Translations under genes and position numbers: made by a program
Notes under the pieces: model-generated
What the model was told of the DNA's origin: nothing
Database searches by the model: none
Seen by the model: the letters and a program-made list of their open reading frames with translations, nothing else
DNA from: a bacterium
Lineage (GTDB): Bacteria > Actinomycetota > Acidimicrobiia > Spongiisociales > Spongiisociaceae
Length of the DNA: 64,000 nt
Assembly (NCBI GenBank): GCA_028821575.1
Contig: JAPPFW010000058.1
Span: 100,943-164,942, forward strand
Reading direction: 5' to 3'
Shown: in pieces, positions 43,555 to 56,870 of the stretch
Position numbering within the stretch: the stretch's first letter is position 1
Layout: each line of letters starts with the position of its first letter

Positions 43555-44532
43555 ATGGTTGATCGCGTAATGACCGTGACCGGTCCGGTCGAAGTCGAGG
43601 AGTTGGGCCTCACGCTCATGCACGAGCACATCTTCCTCGACCTGATGAGGGACGCCTGGATCTTCACCAATATCCTCAACGACCCGGAACTGGCCGACAT
43701 CGAACTCGACATGCTCCGCCGAGCAGGAGGCGCCACCGTGGTCGACCTCACCTCCGGAGGGCTCCGGGAGTTCGACAACCCGATCATGTTCGACCAAGAG
43801 ACGCTCGAGCCGGTGCCGCCACCTCTGGCGGTCCGCCGGGCGGCCGAACGGAGCGGGCTCAAGATCATCATGGGCGCAGGCTGGTACCACGAGAACTACT
43901 ACAAGCCCCGGCTGTGGGACTTGTCCACCGACCAGCTCGCTGCGGAGATCATCGCGGAACTGCACGTTGGGATGGAAGGCACCGACGTGAAGGCAGGGAT
44001 CATCGGGGAGATAGGCGCCCAGTACAACCGCCTGTCGGCCATCGAGGAGCGGGTGCTGCGGGCCGCAGGCCGCGCCCAGATCGAGACCGGGGTAGGGCTC
44101 ACCACGCACACCACAAGGGGGATCGGCGGCCTGGAGCAACTCGATGTCCTGGAGCAGGAAGGCGTCGACCTCGGCCGCGTCGTCCTAGCCCACTCAGGAG
44201 GCCAGCCCTATCCCCGGTACCACGCCGAGATCGCCCGCCGCGGCGCCTGCGTGTCGTTCGATCGCATGGGCAGCCTCCCGGACATGACCGACTTCCACCG
44301 CGACCGGGTCCTGCGCAGCATCAAGCGACTCATCGACGACGGCCACACCGACCGGATCGTCCTGTCGCACGATGTCTGCTACGCCGAGGACCTGGCCACC
44401 AACGGCGGCTGCGGCTACGCCTGGCTGCCGGTTGTGGGACGGGACTTGCTGGAGCGGGAGATCGGCCTCACCGACGACCAGTGGCACACCATCATGGTCG
44501 AAACCCCTAGACGCATCCTCGCCGGTGTCTGA
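43555..44532 (+). CDS. Phosphotriesterase-family hydrolase (PTE homologue 2)
   Basis: A 325-residue barrel hydrolase. Metal motifs: LTLMHEHIF, VVDLTSGG, VKAGIIGEIGAQ with the bridging acidic residue, LTTHTTRG, VLAHSGGQPYPRYH and IVLSHDVCY. Start ATG 43555 (MVDRVMTVTGPV) follows GGGGAGGAGTGGAG. The N-terminal pattern 'VTGPV' recurs in the homologues at 57948 and, as 'VLGPI', at 61481. Probably a lactonase or amidohydrolase; the gene stands alone, divergent from an aminotransferase. Confidence 0.9.
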   Translation: MVDRVMTVTGPVEVEELGLTLMHEHIFLDLMRDAWIFTNILNDPELADIELDMLRRAGGATVVDLTSGGLREFDNPIMFDQETLEPVPPPLAVRRAAERSGLKIIMGAGWYHENYYKPRLWDLSTDQLAAEIIAELHVGMEGTDVKAGIIGEIGAQYNRLSAIEERVLRAAGRAQIETGVGLTTHTTRGIGGLEQLDVLEQEGVDLGRVVLAHSGGQPYPRYHAEIARRGACVSFDRMGSLPDMTDFHRDRVLRSIKRLIDDGHTDRIVLSHDVCYAEDLATNGGCGYAWLPVVGRDLLEREIGLTDDQWHTIMVETPRRILAGV

Positions 44533-44570
44533 GCGCTTCCCGGAACGGATGTCTGGAGTGCGCGGTTCAT

Positions 44571-44584
44571 GGGTAGTTGGTTAG
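44571..44584. repeat. Two heptamers (GGGTAGT, TGGTTAG) at a toxin stop
   Basis: Short period-7 remnant overlapping the stop codon of the RelE-type toxin gene. Confidence 0.45.
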
Positions 44585-44847
44585 CCGTAGACCTTGTCCC
44601 GTCTTCCCACCCGCAGCACCAGGACACGCACTAGATCGTCCCGGATGTCACAGATAACGCGCCAGCCTCCCACCCGGTAACGCCACAACCCACCCATGGG
44701 GCCAGTCAGCACCCGGCCTGCCTGCCTTGGATCTTCCAACACCGCCACGCGCTCGTCCATGTAGCCCACGATGCGCGATACCGTCTTCCGATCGAGTTTC
44801 TTCAGTTGCTTCCTGGCCGTGTCCGTATAGTCAACCGTCCAGGCCAA
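44581..44847 (-). CDS. relE: RelE/ParE-family toxin
   Basis: An 88-residue RelE fold: VDYTDTARKQLKKLDRKTVSRI, then LTGPMGGLWRYRVGGWRVICDI and VLRVGRRDKVYG. The basic Lys/Arg set and terminal Tyr fit mRNA-interferase RelE proteins. The ATG overlaps the antitoxin coding end by 17 bases, ensuring coupled translation. A heptamer remnant abuts its stop codon. Confidence 0.88.
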   Translation of the reverse strand: MAWTVDYTDTARKQLKKLDRKTVSRIVGYMDERVAVLEDPRQAGRVLTGPMGGLWRYRVGGWRVICDIRDDLVRVLVLRVGRRDKVYG

Positions 44848-45058
44848 GCTCTTTCCTCACGTCCGCAGCGGTGTGCACCTGCTCCTGACCCTTGCGGACA
44901 CGCTCCAGAACATCTGCGGCCAGGTAGTAATCCTCGATGTCATCAAGTCCGCGATCGATGACCTCTCGTAGGTAGTAAGCCTTCGTACGCCCCGTTTGCG
45001 AAGCGAGAAAAGCGAGCCGCCTCTCTGTTTCGGCCGAGAGCCGGACCGAAGTGGCCAA
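44831..45058 (-). CDS. relB: RelB-type antitoxin (ribbon-helix-helix)
   Basis: A 75-residue antitoxin: LATSVRLSAETERRLAFLA, then TGRTKAYYLREVIDRGLDDIED and a charged tail ending RKELGLDG. I start it at TTG 45058, because AGGAG lies five bases upstream and the family usually begins (M)ATSVRL. An in-frame ATG at 45106 would add 16 residues and place the palindrome at 45070-45088 inside the gene. It binds and neutralises the overlapping RelE-type toxin and probably represses its own promoter. Confidence 0.78.
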   Translation of the reverse strand: MATSVRLSAETERRLAFLASQTGRTKAYYLREVIDRGLDDIEDYYLAADVLERVRKGQEQVHTAADVRKELGLDG

Positions 45059-45069
45059 CGTGTCTCCTA

Positions 45070-45088
45070 TGTAATACGTGTATTCATC
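45070..45088. promoter_or_regulatory. Palindrome upstream of the RelB-type gene
   Basis: Core AATAC-GT-GTATT, with partial symmetry extending to ATG/CAT, 12-30 bases before the TTG start. Autoregulatory operator candidate. Confidence 0.4.
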
Positions 45089-45177
45089 CAACTCTACCAA
45101 GCTCATGGACTTGAGGCACCTCCACGATCTACTGCCGAGGCATGTGTCATCGCGCGGACCTCCAAAAAATGAGCCCC

Positions 45178-47106
45178 CTACGAGTGCCAGCGGTGTTCGA
45201 AGATGGGTACTCCGTCGGCCTCGACGCGGCCCCACGCGGTGAGCTCGCGGGCGGAGACGCGGGTGCGGGCCTCCACGATGAACCGGCTTCCGTAGGGGGT
45301 GTCCAGCACGAAGGTGGTGTTGCCTTCCAAGCGGGCTCCGTCGGGCCGGCGGCGCGACACGGTTGCGATGGACTCGGTGTCGACGTGGGCCCGGCCGTCC
45401 ATGCTGGGGGTGTGCATCGTGGAGCTGAAACCCACTTCCACCGTGATGCTCTCCTTGGCGTGGTCACGGGTGACGATGTGCTTGTGGGCGTAGTCGATCC
45501 CGAGCGGGGCCCGGTCGAGACCGGGGTCCGGGCGGGGCATTTCAGCCACAGGGCCGGAAGCTCCGGCCGGAACCACCGGAAGGACGATCCGGGAGGGATG
45601 GTCCGGCCCGGTGTGCAGGCGGATCAACGGGTTGGTGATGGTGGGCCAGACCCTCGGGAAGTCGGCGCACGACACCGAGACCCGCAACCGGTGCCCGGCC
45701 GCCACCTCGTAGGAGGTCGCCCACACGGCGACCCGGGCTTCGACCACCTCGCCGGGGACCAAGCCCACGGACTGGCGGTGGGAGTCCCTATGGCTCAGCT
45801 TCAGCCAGCCGGTGGAGATCAGCGTCGAGTGGCCCGAGGGCGCCACGTCGCACAGCTTGACCACCAGGTTGGCCTCGTCGCCTTCCTCCACGCTCACGTA
45901 GAGGACCGCCTCCGGGGAGCCGGTTATCTCCATGGCTGTGTCGAGCGGCTCGGAGGTGTAGGCCAGGGAGAGCGCGTCTTCGGGAGCCTGGTTCTGAGGG
46001 TTGCCCAGTCCGAGGGCCATCGGGTCCCACAGGACTGAGTAGGAGCCGAGCGTCGGATCGGTGCGGTAGCTGCGGCTGCCATCCCCATCGGCCAACTCCC
46101 CGGATAGCTTCGCCCCGTCGAGGAACAAGGTGGTTTCCTCTGCGGTGGGGACCGGCCATGCCTCCTCGTGCTTCCACCGGCCCTCTCCCCCCTCACCGGC
46201 CTGGACGTAGAGGGTGACCGGGGCCTCGTTCTCCACACCGTTGGGTTCGTCGCGCAGCCAGCGGTCCCACCATCGGGTGATCTCCGCCAGGTAGTCGACC
46301 GGCTCGAACGGGGACTGGTCGGGCGCGCAGTGCAGCCAGGGCCCCATCAGCAGCTTTCGCGGGCCCGAGAGGCGGCTGTAAGGAGACACCATGCCCTCGG
46401 GGAAGATGTCGCGCCAGCCGCCGATCAGGAAGGTTGGCACGTCGATGTCCTCGACCGCGGTGGTCTTGGAATCCCAGAAGGCGTCGCGTTCGGGGTGCCC
46501 ATGCCAGTCGAGGATGTAAGGACGGGCGTTGTGGAGCCGGTTCCACCACACCTCCATCCACCGGCCCTCCGGGTCCTGGAACATGGGCGGCACCATCTGC
46601 ATGGCCACCATGTACGAACCCCAGCCCATCAGTCCCAGGCAGTTGAGGCACCCTCCCGGATAGACCCAGTCCAGGTAGATGTCGGCGGACCCGATAACCG
46701 GCACGATGGCCTTCAGATGGGGCGGGCGGACCGCAGCGGTCTTGAAAGAGGTGATACCACCGTAGGAGAGGCCCCACATGCCCACCGACCCGTCGCACCA
46801 GGGTTGGGCGGCGATCCACTCCACCAGCTCGGCTCCGTCGTCGGCCTCCCGGGCGTTCATGGCCTCGCCGGGCAGGCCGCTGGAGCTTCCCAGGCCCCGG
46901 AAGTCCGCCAGCACCGCCGCGTAGCCCTGCTCGGCGAAGTAGCGGTTGGCGTACTCGAAGAACCCGCCGATCACGTCGTCCTTGTGATACGGGTAGTAGC
47001 TGACGACAGCCGGGGAGGGCTGGTCCGCCGGTAGATGGACGTCGACCGCCAGCGTCTCGCCATCGCTCAGGGGTACCAGCAGGTTGCGTTCTACTCGGTT
47101 GCCCAT
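45178..47106 (-). CDS. CocE/NonD-family hydrolase with C-terminal extension (paralogue 4)
   Basis: About 642 residues. Triad: Ser in GLSYGGI, Asp in GGWRDIF, His in GPWLHCAPD. The C-terminal extension after the jelly roll (SITVEVGFSSTMHTPSMDG to GVPIFEHRWHS) matches in layout the extension of the 20346 gene. Start: ATG 47106 or GTG 47112, both behind AGGAGGTGA; spacing cannot decide. It is followed upstream by a class V aminotransferase gene on the same strand (33-base gap), so the two form an operon: esterase/acylase plus PLP enzyme, as at 18964-22367. Confidence 0.9.
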   Translation of the reverse strand: MGNRVERNLLVPLSDGETLAVDVHLPADQPSPAVVSYYPYHKDDVIGGFFEYANRYFAEQGYAAVLADFRGLGSSSGLPGEAMNAREADDGAELVEWIAAQPWCDGSVGMWGLSYGGITSFKTAAVRPPHLKAIVPVIGSADIYLDWVYPGGCLNCLGLMGWGSYMVAMQMVPPMFQDPEGRWMEVWWNRLHNARPYILDWHGHPERDAFWDSKTTAVEDIDVPTFLIGGWRDIFPEGMVSPYSRLSGPRKLLMGPWLHCAPDQSPFEPVDYLAEITRWWDRWLRDEPNGVENEAPVTLYVQAGEGGEGRWKHEEAWPVPTAEETTLFLDGAKLSGELADGDGSRSYRTDPTLGSYSVLWDPMALGLGNPQNQAPEDALSLAYTSEPLDTAMEITGSPEAVLYVSVEEGDEANLVVKLCDVAPSGHSTLISTGWLKLSHRDSHRQSVGLVPGEVVEARVAVWATSYEVAAGHRLRVSVSCADFPRVWPTITNPLIRLHTGPDHPSRIVLPVVPAGASGPVAEMPRPDPGLDRAPLGIDYAHKHIVTRDHAKESITVEVGFSSTMHTPSMDGRAHVDTESIATVSRRRPDGARLEGNTTFVLDTPYGSRFIVEARTRVSARELTAWGRVEADGVPIFEHRWHS

Positions 47107-47139
47107 GCTCACCTCACCTCCTCAGGATTCCATGTCACA

Positions 47140-48267
47140 TCAAGCGGGGTACACCTCGTCGATCACCGCTAGGAACCTGTCGACGTCTTCCCGGTTGTTG
47201 AATACGTGCGGATCCACCCGGAGCATGTCCGCGTAGTGCCACCCGTCCACCCCGCGCTCTCTCATCAGGTCACACACCTCCCCCGGATCGTCCATGCGGA
47301 TCGCCACGATTCCTGCCCTCCTGTCCGGGTCTGGCAGCGTGAACAGGTCGAGACCCCGGGACAGCAGTTCGTCGACGCAGTAGCCGGACAAATCAAGCAC
47401 GTACTCCTCGACCTGCCTCATACCGGCACCTGTCAGGATCTCCAGACCCGGGATGGTGGCGGCCAGCCCGATCAGGGAGGGGGCGCCCAGGCGGAACCGG
47501 TCGGCACCGGGCCTGGGAACCAACTCGAACTCGGGCCACGACGGGTAGTCGTACTCGACGCCGATGAGCCCGGTCCTGGGAGGAGGCCGGTCGAGGTACC
47601 GGCGGTCGACGTAGAGGAACCCCACCCCGGCCGCCCCCAGCAGCCACTTCATGGCGCCACAGGCGAGGAAGTGAACTCCCGACCGATGGACATCGATCTG
47701 CACAGCTCCTGCCGACTGCATGGCGTCCACAGCCAGTGCCGCGTCGTGATCGGCGGCCAGGGTTCCCAGAGCGTCCAGATCGTGGCGGAATCCGGTCATG
47801 TGGCATACGTGGGAAACGCTCAGCGCGATGGTCTCGTCGTCCACCGCTTCGGCCAGGTCATCCATCTGCACCATCCCGTTCCGGGGTTTCACGAAGCGGA
47901 GTTCGACATCCCGACCGTGGAGCATCCACGGGTACACCGAGGAGGGGTAGGTGAGCGTGTCGAACACCACGTTGGAACCGGGGAACCCGTCGAGTATCTC
48001 GACCGCCAGGTTGGAACCGGCCCCAGTGCTGTCCGTTATAAACACCTCTTCGGGATCCGCCCCGATCAGCGCAGCAAACAATCCCTGAACGACCCGATAC
48101 TCCTCGTCGAGCCGCTCGTAGCGATCATTCGGATCGTAGGTGTTCTCGTCGACAAACCGCGCAATGGCCTCCCGAGCGAGGATCGAGGCCGGCGCCAGAC
48201 CCCCGCTGAACAGGTACACCCGGTCCGCCAGCACCGGAAACAGCCCGCGAATCTCCTCCTGGTTCAT
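47140..48267 (-). CDS. Class V PLP enzyme (isopenicillin-N epimerase/cysteine-desulfurase-like)
   Basis: A 375-residue fold-type I enzyme. VYLFSGGLAPAS, FITDSTGAGSNLAVEIL for phosphate contact, SHVCHMTGFRHDLDAL, LAVDAMQSAGAVQIDV with the Asp and Gln contacting PLP, and the Schiff-base Lys in ACGAMKWLLGAAG. The desulfurase catalytic-Cys loop is absent, so an epimerase, lyase or transaminase is likelier. It precedes the CocE hydrolase by 33 bases in one operon, hinting that the hydrolase releases its amino acid substrate (inference). Confidence 0.88.
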   Translation of the reverse strand: MNQEEIRGLFPVLADRVYLFSGGLAPASILAREAIARFVDENTYDPNDRYERLDEEYRVVQGLFAALIGADPEEVFITDSTGAGSNLAVEILDGFPGSNVVFDTLTYPSSVYPWMLHGRDVELRFVKPRNGMVQMDDLAEAVDDETIALSVSHVCHMTGFRHDLDALGTLAADHDAALAVDAMQSAGAVQIDVHRSGVHFLACGAMKWLLGAAGVGFLYVDRRYLDRPPPRTGLIGVEYDYPSWPEFELVPRPGADRFRLGAPSLIGLAATIPGLEILTGAGMRQVEEYVLDLSGYCVDELLSRGLDLFTLPDPDRRAGIVAIRMDDPGEVCDLMRERGVDGWHYADMLRVDPHVFNNREDVDRFLAVIDEVYPA

Positions 48268-48341
48268 CGCCCAAGCCTCATCGGACCACTATACGCCCGC
48301 CCCCGTCCCTCGTCACGGGTGACCGAGGGACCGGGACCTAG

Positions 48342-48369
48342 CCACCAACCACCAGCCACGACCTACCAG
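48342..48369. repeat. Heptamer tract (CCACCAA, CCACCAG, CCACGAC, CTACCAG)
   Basis: Four period-7 units between the class V enzyme and an SDR; the SDR stop codon lies inside the last unit. Confidence 0.8.
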
Positions 48370-49151
48370 ATCGACCAGCCTCCGTCGACCACCAGGTTGT
48401 GACCGGTTACGAAGGAGGAGGCGTCCGACGCCAGGAATATGGCGGCGCCGATCAGGTCGTCGGGACGCCCGAACCGGGCCATCGGGGTTCTCTCGAGGAT
48501 GGTCGCCTTGCCGGTCTCGTCGACGATGTCGCTGGTCTGGTCGGTGATGAACATTCCGGGCGAGATGGAGTTGACCCGCACCCCGCGAGCCGCCCAGCCT
48601 GCCGCCAGCGACCGGGTGATGGCTATCACTCCTCCCTTGCTAGCGGCGTACGCGGCCGACGACGGCCCCCCGTCGTAGAAGGTGTACATGCGGGCATCCG
48701 GGCCCAGGAAGCCGTAGACGGACGCGATGTTGATGATCGACCCGCTGCCCTGCTCCAGCATGACCGCGCCGAAGGCCCGGGCGCATACGAATAGCCCGTA
48801 GGTGTTGACGTCGAGGACCCAGGACCACTCCTCGTAGGGCAGGTCCATCATCGGGGTTCGCTCGCCGACGCCGGCGTTGTTGAGCAGCACCAGCGGCGTG
48901 CCGTCGTCACCACGGGCGGCCACCTCCCCGACCTCTTCCGGGTTTCTCACGTCGCATCCGAAGAAATCGATGGCGACGCCGGCCTCGCTCGCCTCAGCCC
49001 GGGCCTCCTCGAAACGTTCCTCGAGGACGTCCAGAGCCCACACCTCGGCGCCCGCCTGAGCCATGCCGATCCCCATGCCGAGCCCGAGCCCCCGCGCGCC
49101 GCCCGTGACTATCACCCGCCGTCCCGACAGGTCGAACCGCTCGATGCTCAT
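48363..49151 (-). CDS. Short-chain dehydrogenase/reductase
   Basis: A 262-residue SDR: VIVTGGARGLGLGMGIGMA cofactor loop, Asp in ALDVLEE (NAD type), LNNAGVGE, Ser in INIASVYGFLG, Tyr and Lys in AAYAASKGG, PGMFITDQ, and FVTGHNLVVDGGW at the end. Start ATG 49151 has GGAGGAAGG upstream. It stands just downstream of the AlbA_2 regulator on the same strand with a 67-base gap, so cotranscription is possible. Substrate unknown; likely a sugar or secondary alcohol. Confidence 0.9.
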   Translation of the reverse strand: MSIERFDLSGRRVIVTGGARGLGLGMGIGMAQAGAEVWALDVLEERFEEARAEASEAGVAIDFFGCDVRNPEEVGEVAARGDDGTPLVLLNNAGVGERTPMMDLPYEEWSWVLDVNTYGLFVCARAFGAVMLEQGSGSIINIASVYGFLGPDARMYTFYDGGPSSAAYAASKGGVIAITRSLAAGWAARGVRVNSISPGMFITDQTSDIVDETGKATILERTPMARFGRPDDLIGAAIFLASDASSFVTGHNLVVDGGWSIW

Positions 49152-49218
49152 TCCTTCCTCCTTCGCTCGCGCATCTGTCGGATGGCGCAGTTGCGAACCG
49201 CGTCCCGGGGCCGGCTAC

Positions 49219-50931
49219 TCACCGTGACCCGGGCACGACGTAGTGTGTGCCGCGCCGCTCACCGCGGCGCTCAAGAAGCCCCGCGTCCACCAGGTGGGCA
49301 AGAACGGCTAGCGCCTCGATCCGGTCAAGACCCGTCCGTTCACGCACGAGCGCGTTGGTCACCGGCCCCTCCCGCGCCAGGCCGACGACCAGCGAGTCGA
49401 TGTCCTCGTCCGAGAGCCGGACCCTTCGGGCACCACCTGTGACTCGGTCGATACCCTCCCACAACGGCACGTCGACGGTTGACGGGGTCGACGGTCCGGT
49501 AGTCGGCTCAAGGTCGGTTCCGATCAGGTACTCGGCTCCTCCGCGCTCACCTCGCTGGATGAGCAAACCCCTGTCCCTGAGCCGTTGAAGCGCCTGTCTT
49601 GCTAGGAGGCTGTCGACACCGAGAATCTCCCTGGCCCGCGCGTTCGTCAGCACCTCACCACGAGCGGCGAACACGAGTAATAGCCGGTCTCGTGGCCCTA
49701 GCGAGCCCCGCCGCCCGAGTTCGGTGATCCACACCCTCTCCTCGGGAGTCACAACACCGGTGAGAGGCAGGGTCACCTTCACGGAGGCTCCGTCCTCGCA
49801 GAACTCCGGCGGCGCCAGCAGATTCGCCGCCATCTCGTCCTGCATGAGATCGACGCCTCGTCCTGCGTCTTCGGCAAGACGGTACCGGCGTAGCGTGCTG
49901 ATGACTGCGAGGTTGCGGGCCGCATTCTGCTCGCGGATGTTGTCCAGCGTGACAGGTTCGGGTAGTCCCCCGGGTGACACCACCGTGACCCGATCCGGAC
50001 GGATCTCGACTCGGATGGACGCGCCTGACGCCTCGTAGGACCGGTGGGCAACCGCGTTGGCGATCGCTTCACGCAGAACGACTTCAGGCAGGCGGGGCAG
50101 TTCGTATCTCGTGACCCCAATCACCACAAGCTCGTATCCGATCTCCTCCAGCACCAGTCCGGTCGCTTTTCGAACTTGAGTGGGGAGCGGACCGGTGATC
50201 TCCACCCGGCGGTCTTCGACGTTGCCCTCGCCGCGGTACCTGAAGATCTCCACAAAGGTCTTACCCAGGATCCGGTGAGGTTCCCGGAGGAGGCACAGAA
50301 CCCCGGCCACCGTCAACTTGGACTTCTCGCCCTTCCGCTCGAGAAACCCGCGCTCCTCCAGGCGTTCATGGATGCCCACGTCGCCCCACGACCATGCGCG
50401 GGCCAGATCAACCAGCAGGTCGGGATCGGCGTCGGCCAGGTCGACCACGGTGGGGGTGGTCTCGAAACGTTGGAGTGAACGATCAGCGACGAACCGGGAG
50501 AGTTCCGCTCCCACCACCGCCCGGTTCGAGGCACCTCGCCGTACCAGCAAGCGCCCATCGCCCGTCTGGGCAAAACCTTCGGTGCGGCGAGAAACGGCTA
50601 TCACCACTGCCCGGCTGGCACCGACCTCAAGGTCATGGATGTCGTAGCGACCGGGATCGCTGATATCGGCGACCCAACCATGCACCTTCTGTTCCTGGTC
50701 GCCGTTCCAAGTGGCGCCCTTGACCTGGCCACGGTTATCAACACCGACGAGGATCACACCCCCTTCGGTGTTGGAAAAGGCGACAACGGACGCGGTGATG
50801 TCTCGCTGTGAGAATCGCTCTGAGAACTCGACATGCGTGCTCTCGCCCGCGAACCTCTCCGCGAATTCCTGCGCCGTGAGGGTGGTGGGTCGTGGATCGC
50901 GGTTGCGGGGGTGGAAGAGCGGATATGTCAT
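49219..50931 (-). CDS. AlbA_2 (Schlafen-type) DNA-binding/HATPase regulator
   Basis: 570 residues. The N-terminal AlbA_2 domain (about residues 15-140) shows ESTHVEFSERFSQRDITASV, AFSNTEGGVILVGVDNRGQV and LLVRRGASNRAVV. A central GHKL ATPase-like domain has VVLREAIANAVAHRSY (N-box), VVSPGGLPEPVT and EDAGRGVDLMQ. The C-terminal third is winged-helix-like, repeated twice (LTNARAREILGVDSLLARQA; VTNALVRERTGLDRIEALAV). Such proteins are ATP-binding regulators, often near mobile or defence genes. Start ATG 50931 lies within one arm of a 14-base inverted repeat; an earlier ATG at 50976 would place the whole repeat in the coding region. Autoregulation through that repeat is likely (inference). Confidence 0.85.
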   Translation of the reverse strand: MTYPLFHPRNRDPRPTTLTAQEFAERFAGESTHVEFSERFSQRDITASVVAFSNTEGGVILVGVDNRGQVKGATWNGDQEQKVHGWVADISDPGRYDIHDLEVGASRAVVIAVSRRTEGFAQTGDGRLLVRRGASNRAVVGAELSRFVADRSLQRFETTPTVVDLADADPDLLVDLARAWSWGDVGIHERLEERGFLERKGEKSKLTVAGVLCLLREPHRILGKTFVEIFRYRGEGNVEDRRVEITGPLPTQVRKATGLVLEEIGYELVVIGVTRYELPRLPEVVLREAIANAVAHRSYEASGASIRVEIRPDRVTVVSPGGLPEPVTLDNIREQNAARNLAVISTLRRYRLAEDAGRGVDLMQDEMAANLLAPPEFCEDGASVKVTLPLTGVVTPEERVWITELGRRGSLGPRDRLLLVFAARGEVLTNARAREILGVDSLLARQALQRLRDRGLLIQRGERGGAEYLIGTDLEPTTGPSTPSTVDVPLWEGIDRVTGGARRVRLSDEDIDSLVVGLAREGPVTNALVRERTGLDRIEALAVLAHLVDAGLLERRGERRGTHYVVPGSR

Positions 50932-50969
50932 ACTTGTTTCCGGAGATATCGTAGCAAACAAGTATGACA
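50926..50969. promoter_or_regulatory. Large palindrome at the AlbA_2 gene start (IR1)
   Basis: Perfect 14-base arms TGTCATACTTGTTT and AAACAAGTATGACA around 16 bases. One arm contains the gene's ATG. Shares the core CATACTTGTT with IR2. Confidence 0.75.
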
Positions 50970-51065
50970 GGGCCATCGGATAAAGGCGAGCCGTCGAACA
51001 ATCTCATCGCTGACCGATCTCTGACCCGGAGGTAAACGCCTACCCCACGAAACCGGAACAAAGTT

Positions 51066-51111
51066 TTGACATACTTGTTCCCCGATAGATCACGAGGAAC
51101 AAGTATGTCAA
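51066..51111. promoter_or_regulatory. Large palindrome between the AlbA_2 and fusion genes (IR2)
   Basis: Perfect 16-base arms TTGACATACTTGTTCC and GGAACAAGTATGTCAA around 14 bases. A degenerate fifth half-site (GGAACAAAGT) lies at about 51055-51064. It is 22 bases beyond the stop of the nucleotidase-protease fusion and 135 bases upstream of the AlbA_2 start. As RNA it could also form a very stable hairpin. Confidence 0.75.
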
Positions 51112-51132
51112 TACTGTGGAACCACTAGCTCC

Positions 51133-55836
<4,704 letters not shown>

Positions 55837-56008
55837 GCTCACTCCTTCGCCCTTCCCACCCGGCAGTTCCGAGTCTCGGTATGACATCAAATACGCTATC
55901 GGGATCGTCAACATAATGGCGCGGTCCCACCGTCAGCACTCTAAGACATCATGGAATCTGTGTGGAATCCCGCCTGGTGAGACCCCCGTTTCGGTCCCTC
56001 CCTACCGC

Positions 56009-56758
56009 TCAGGCATCCAGAGGAGTACGTCCCAGGCGCGCCCGCAGATCGGCAACCGCCGCCCGGAACTCGCCGGAGGCCTCGGAGAACCCGTCCCGGG
56101 TCTTGGTCCCGGGGCCGTTGAGGTAGTCGAGGACGATCGCCTCGGCCGCCACGAACTCGGCGGCCACCTCCGCCACCTCGGCGGCGATGTTCCTGGGGAT
56201 ACTGGTGACGCCGTTCAGGTCACCGTGCAGCAGGTCTCCGGTGTGTACCACCAGGCCCCCCACCCTGACCTGCTGACCGACATGGAGGCTGCGGCAGTAG
56301 CCGTGAGCGCTGATGGTGGATCCGGTGAAGACCGGGAAGTCCAAGGCCCTTACCTGGTCGAGGTCCCGTCCGCCGCCGTTGGTCACCAGCCCGACCGCCC
56401 CGAACGTCCGGTACGTGGTGCACATGACCTCCCCGAATACAGCCGCGGCGGGCGGGTCGTCGAGGTCCTGGTAGACCACCACTGCAGGACCGTCGAGTTG
56501 CTCGAACAGCTCGATCTGGTCCTCGAAAGATCCGTACACGTCGGTCGCCGACGGCTCGCCCGCCGACCGGAAGGCTGCGGTGGCGGCGAGACCGACCATT
56601 GGAGGGATCTCGGGAAAGGCACAGCGGATGCGGTGGTCCATGTAGCCCTGGTCGCGGGGCCTGACGTCGAACAGCTCGATCACGTTGCAGATGGTGGGGG
56701 TGTCGAACTGCCGGAGCAGCTCCAGGGTGGAACCTGTTACCCGGGTCGCTTCCTGCAT
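56009..56758 (-). CDS. RraA-family protein (HMG aldolase-like)
   Basis: A 249-residue RraA/DlpA fold: TPTICNVIELF, VGLAATAAF, VVVYQDLDDPPAAAVFGEV, the metal/substrate loop TNGGGRDLDQVR, PVFTGSTISAHG, VHTGDLLHGDLNGVTSIPRN. Family members are 4-hydroxy-4-methyl-2-oxoglutarate/oxaloacetate aldolases or RNase E inhibitors; the Arg-Asp pair of the aldolase site is kept (GGGRDLD). The length exceeds the minimal 160-residue RraA, as in catabolic versions. ATG 56758 has GGAGG eight bases upstream. Divergent from the LDH2-type dehydrogenase, 112 bases away. Confidence 0.87.
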   Translation of the reverse strand: MQEATRVTGSTLELLRQFDTPTICNVIELFDVRPRDQGYMDHRIRCAFPEIPPMVGLAATAAFRSAGEPSATDVYGSFEDQIELFEQLDGPAVVVYQDLDDPPAAAVFGEVMCTTYRTFGAVGLVTNGGGRDLDQVRALDFPVFTGSTISAHGYCRSLHVGQQVRVGGLVVHTGDLLHGDLNGVTSIPRNIAAEVAEVAAEFVAAEAIVLDYLNGPGTKTRDGFSEASGEFRAAVADLRARLGRTPLDA

Positions 56759-56870
56759 CCGTTCACCTCCATCACACGCGTTCACCGGAACCTTCAGTGA
56801 GTACAGTAATTGGGGCTGAACCGGGCGGCGCCAGCCCGCCCCACGATCGGCTCGGAAGGGATGCCGGACG

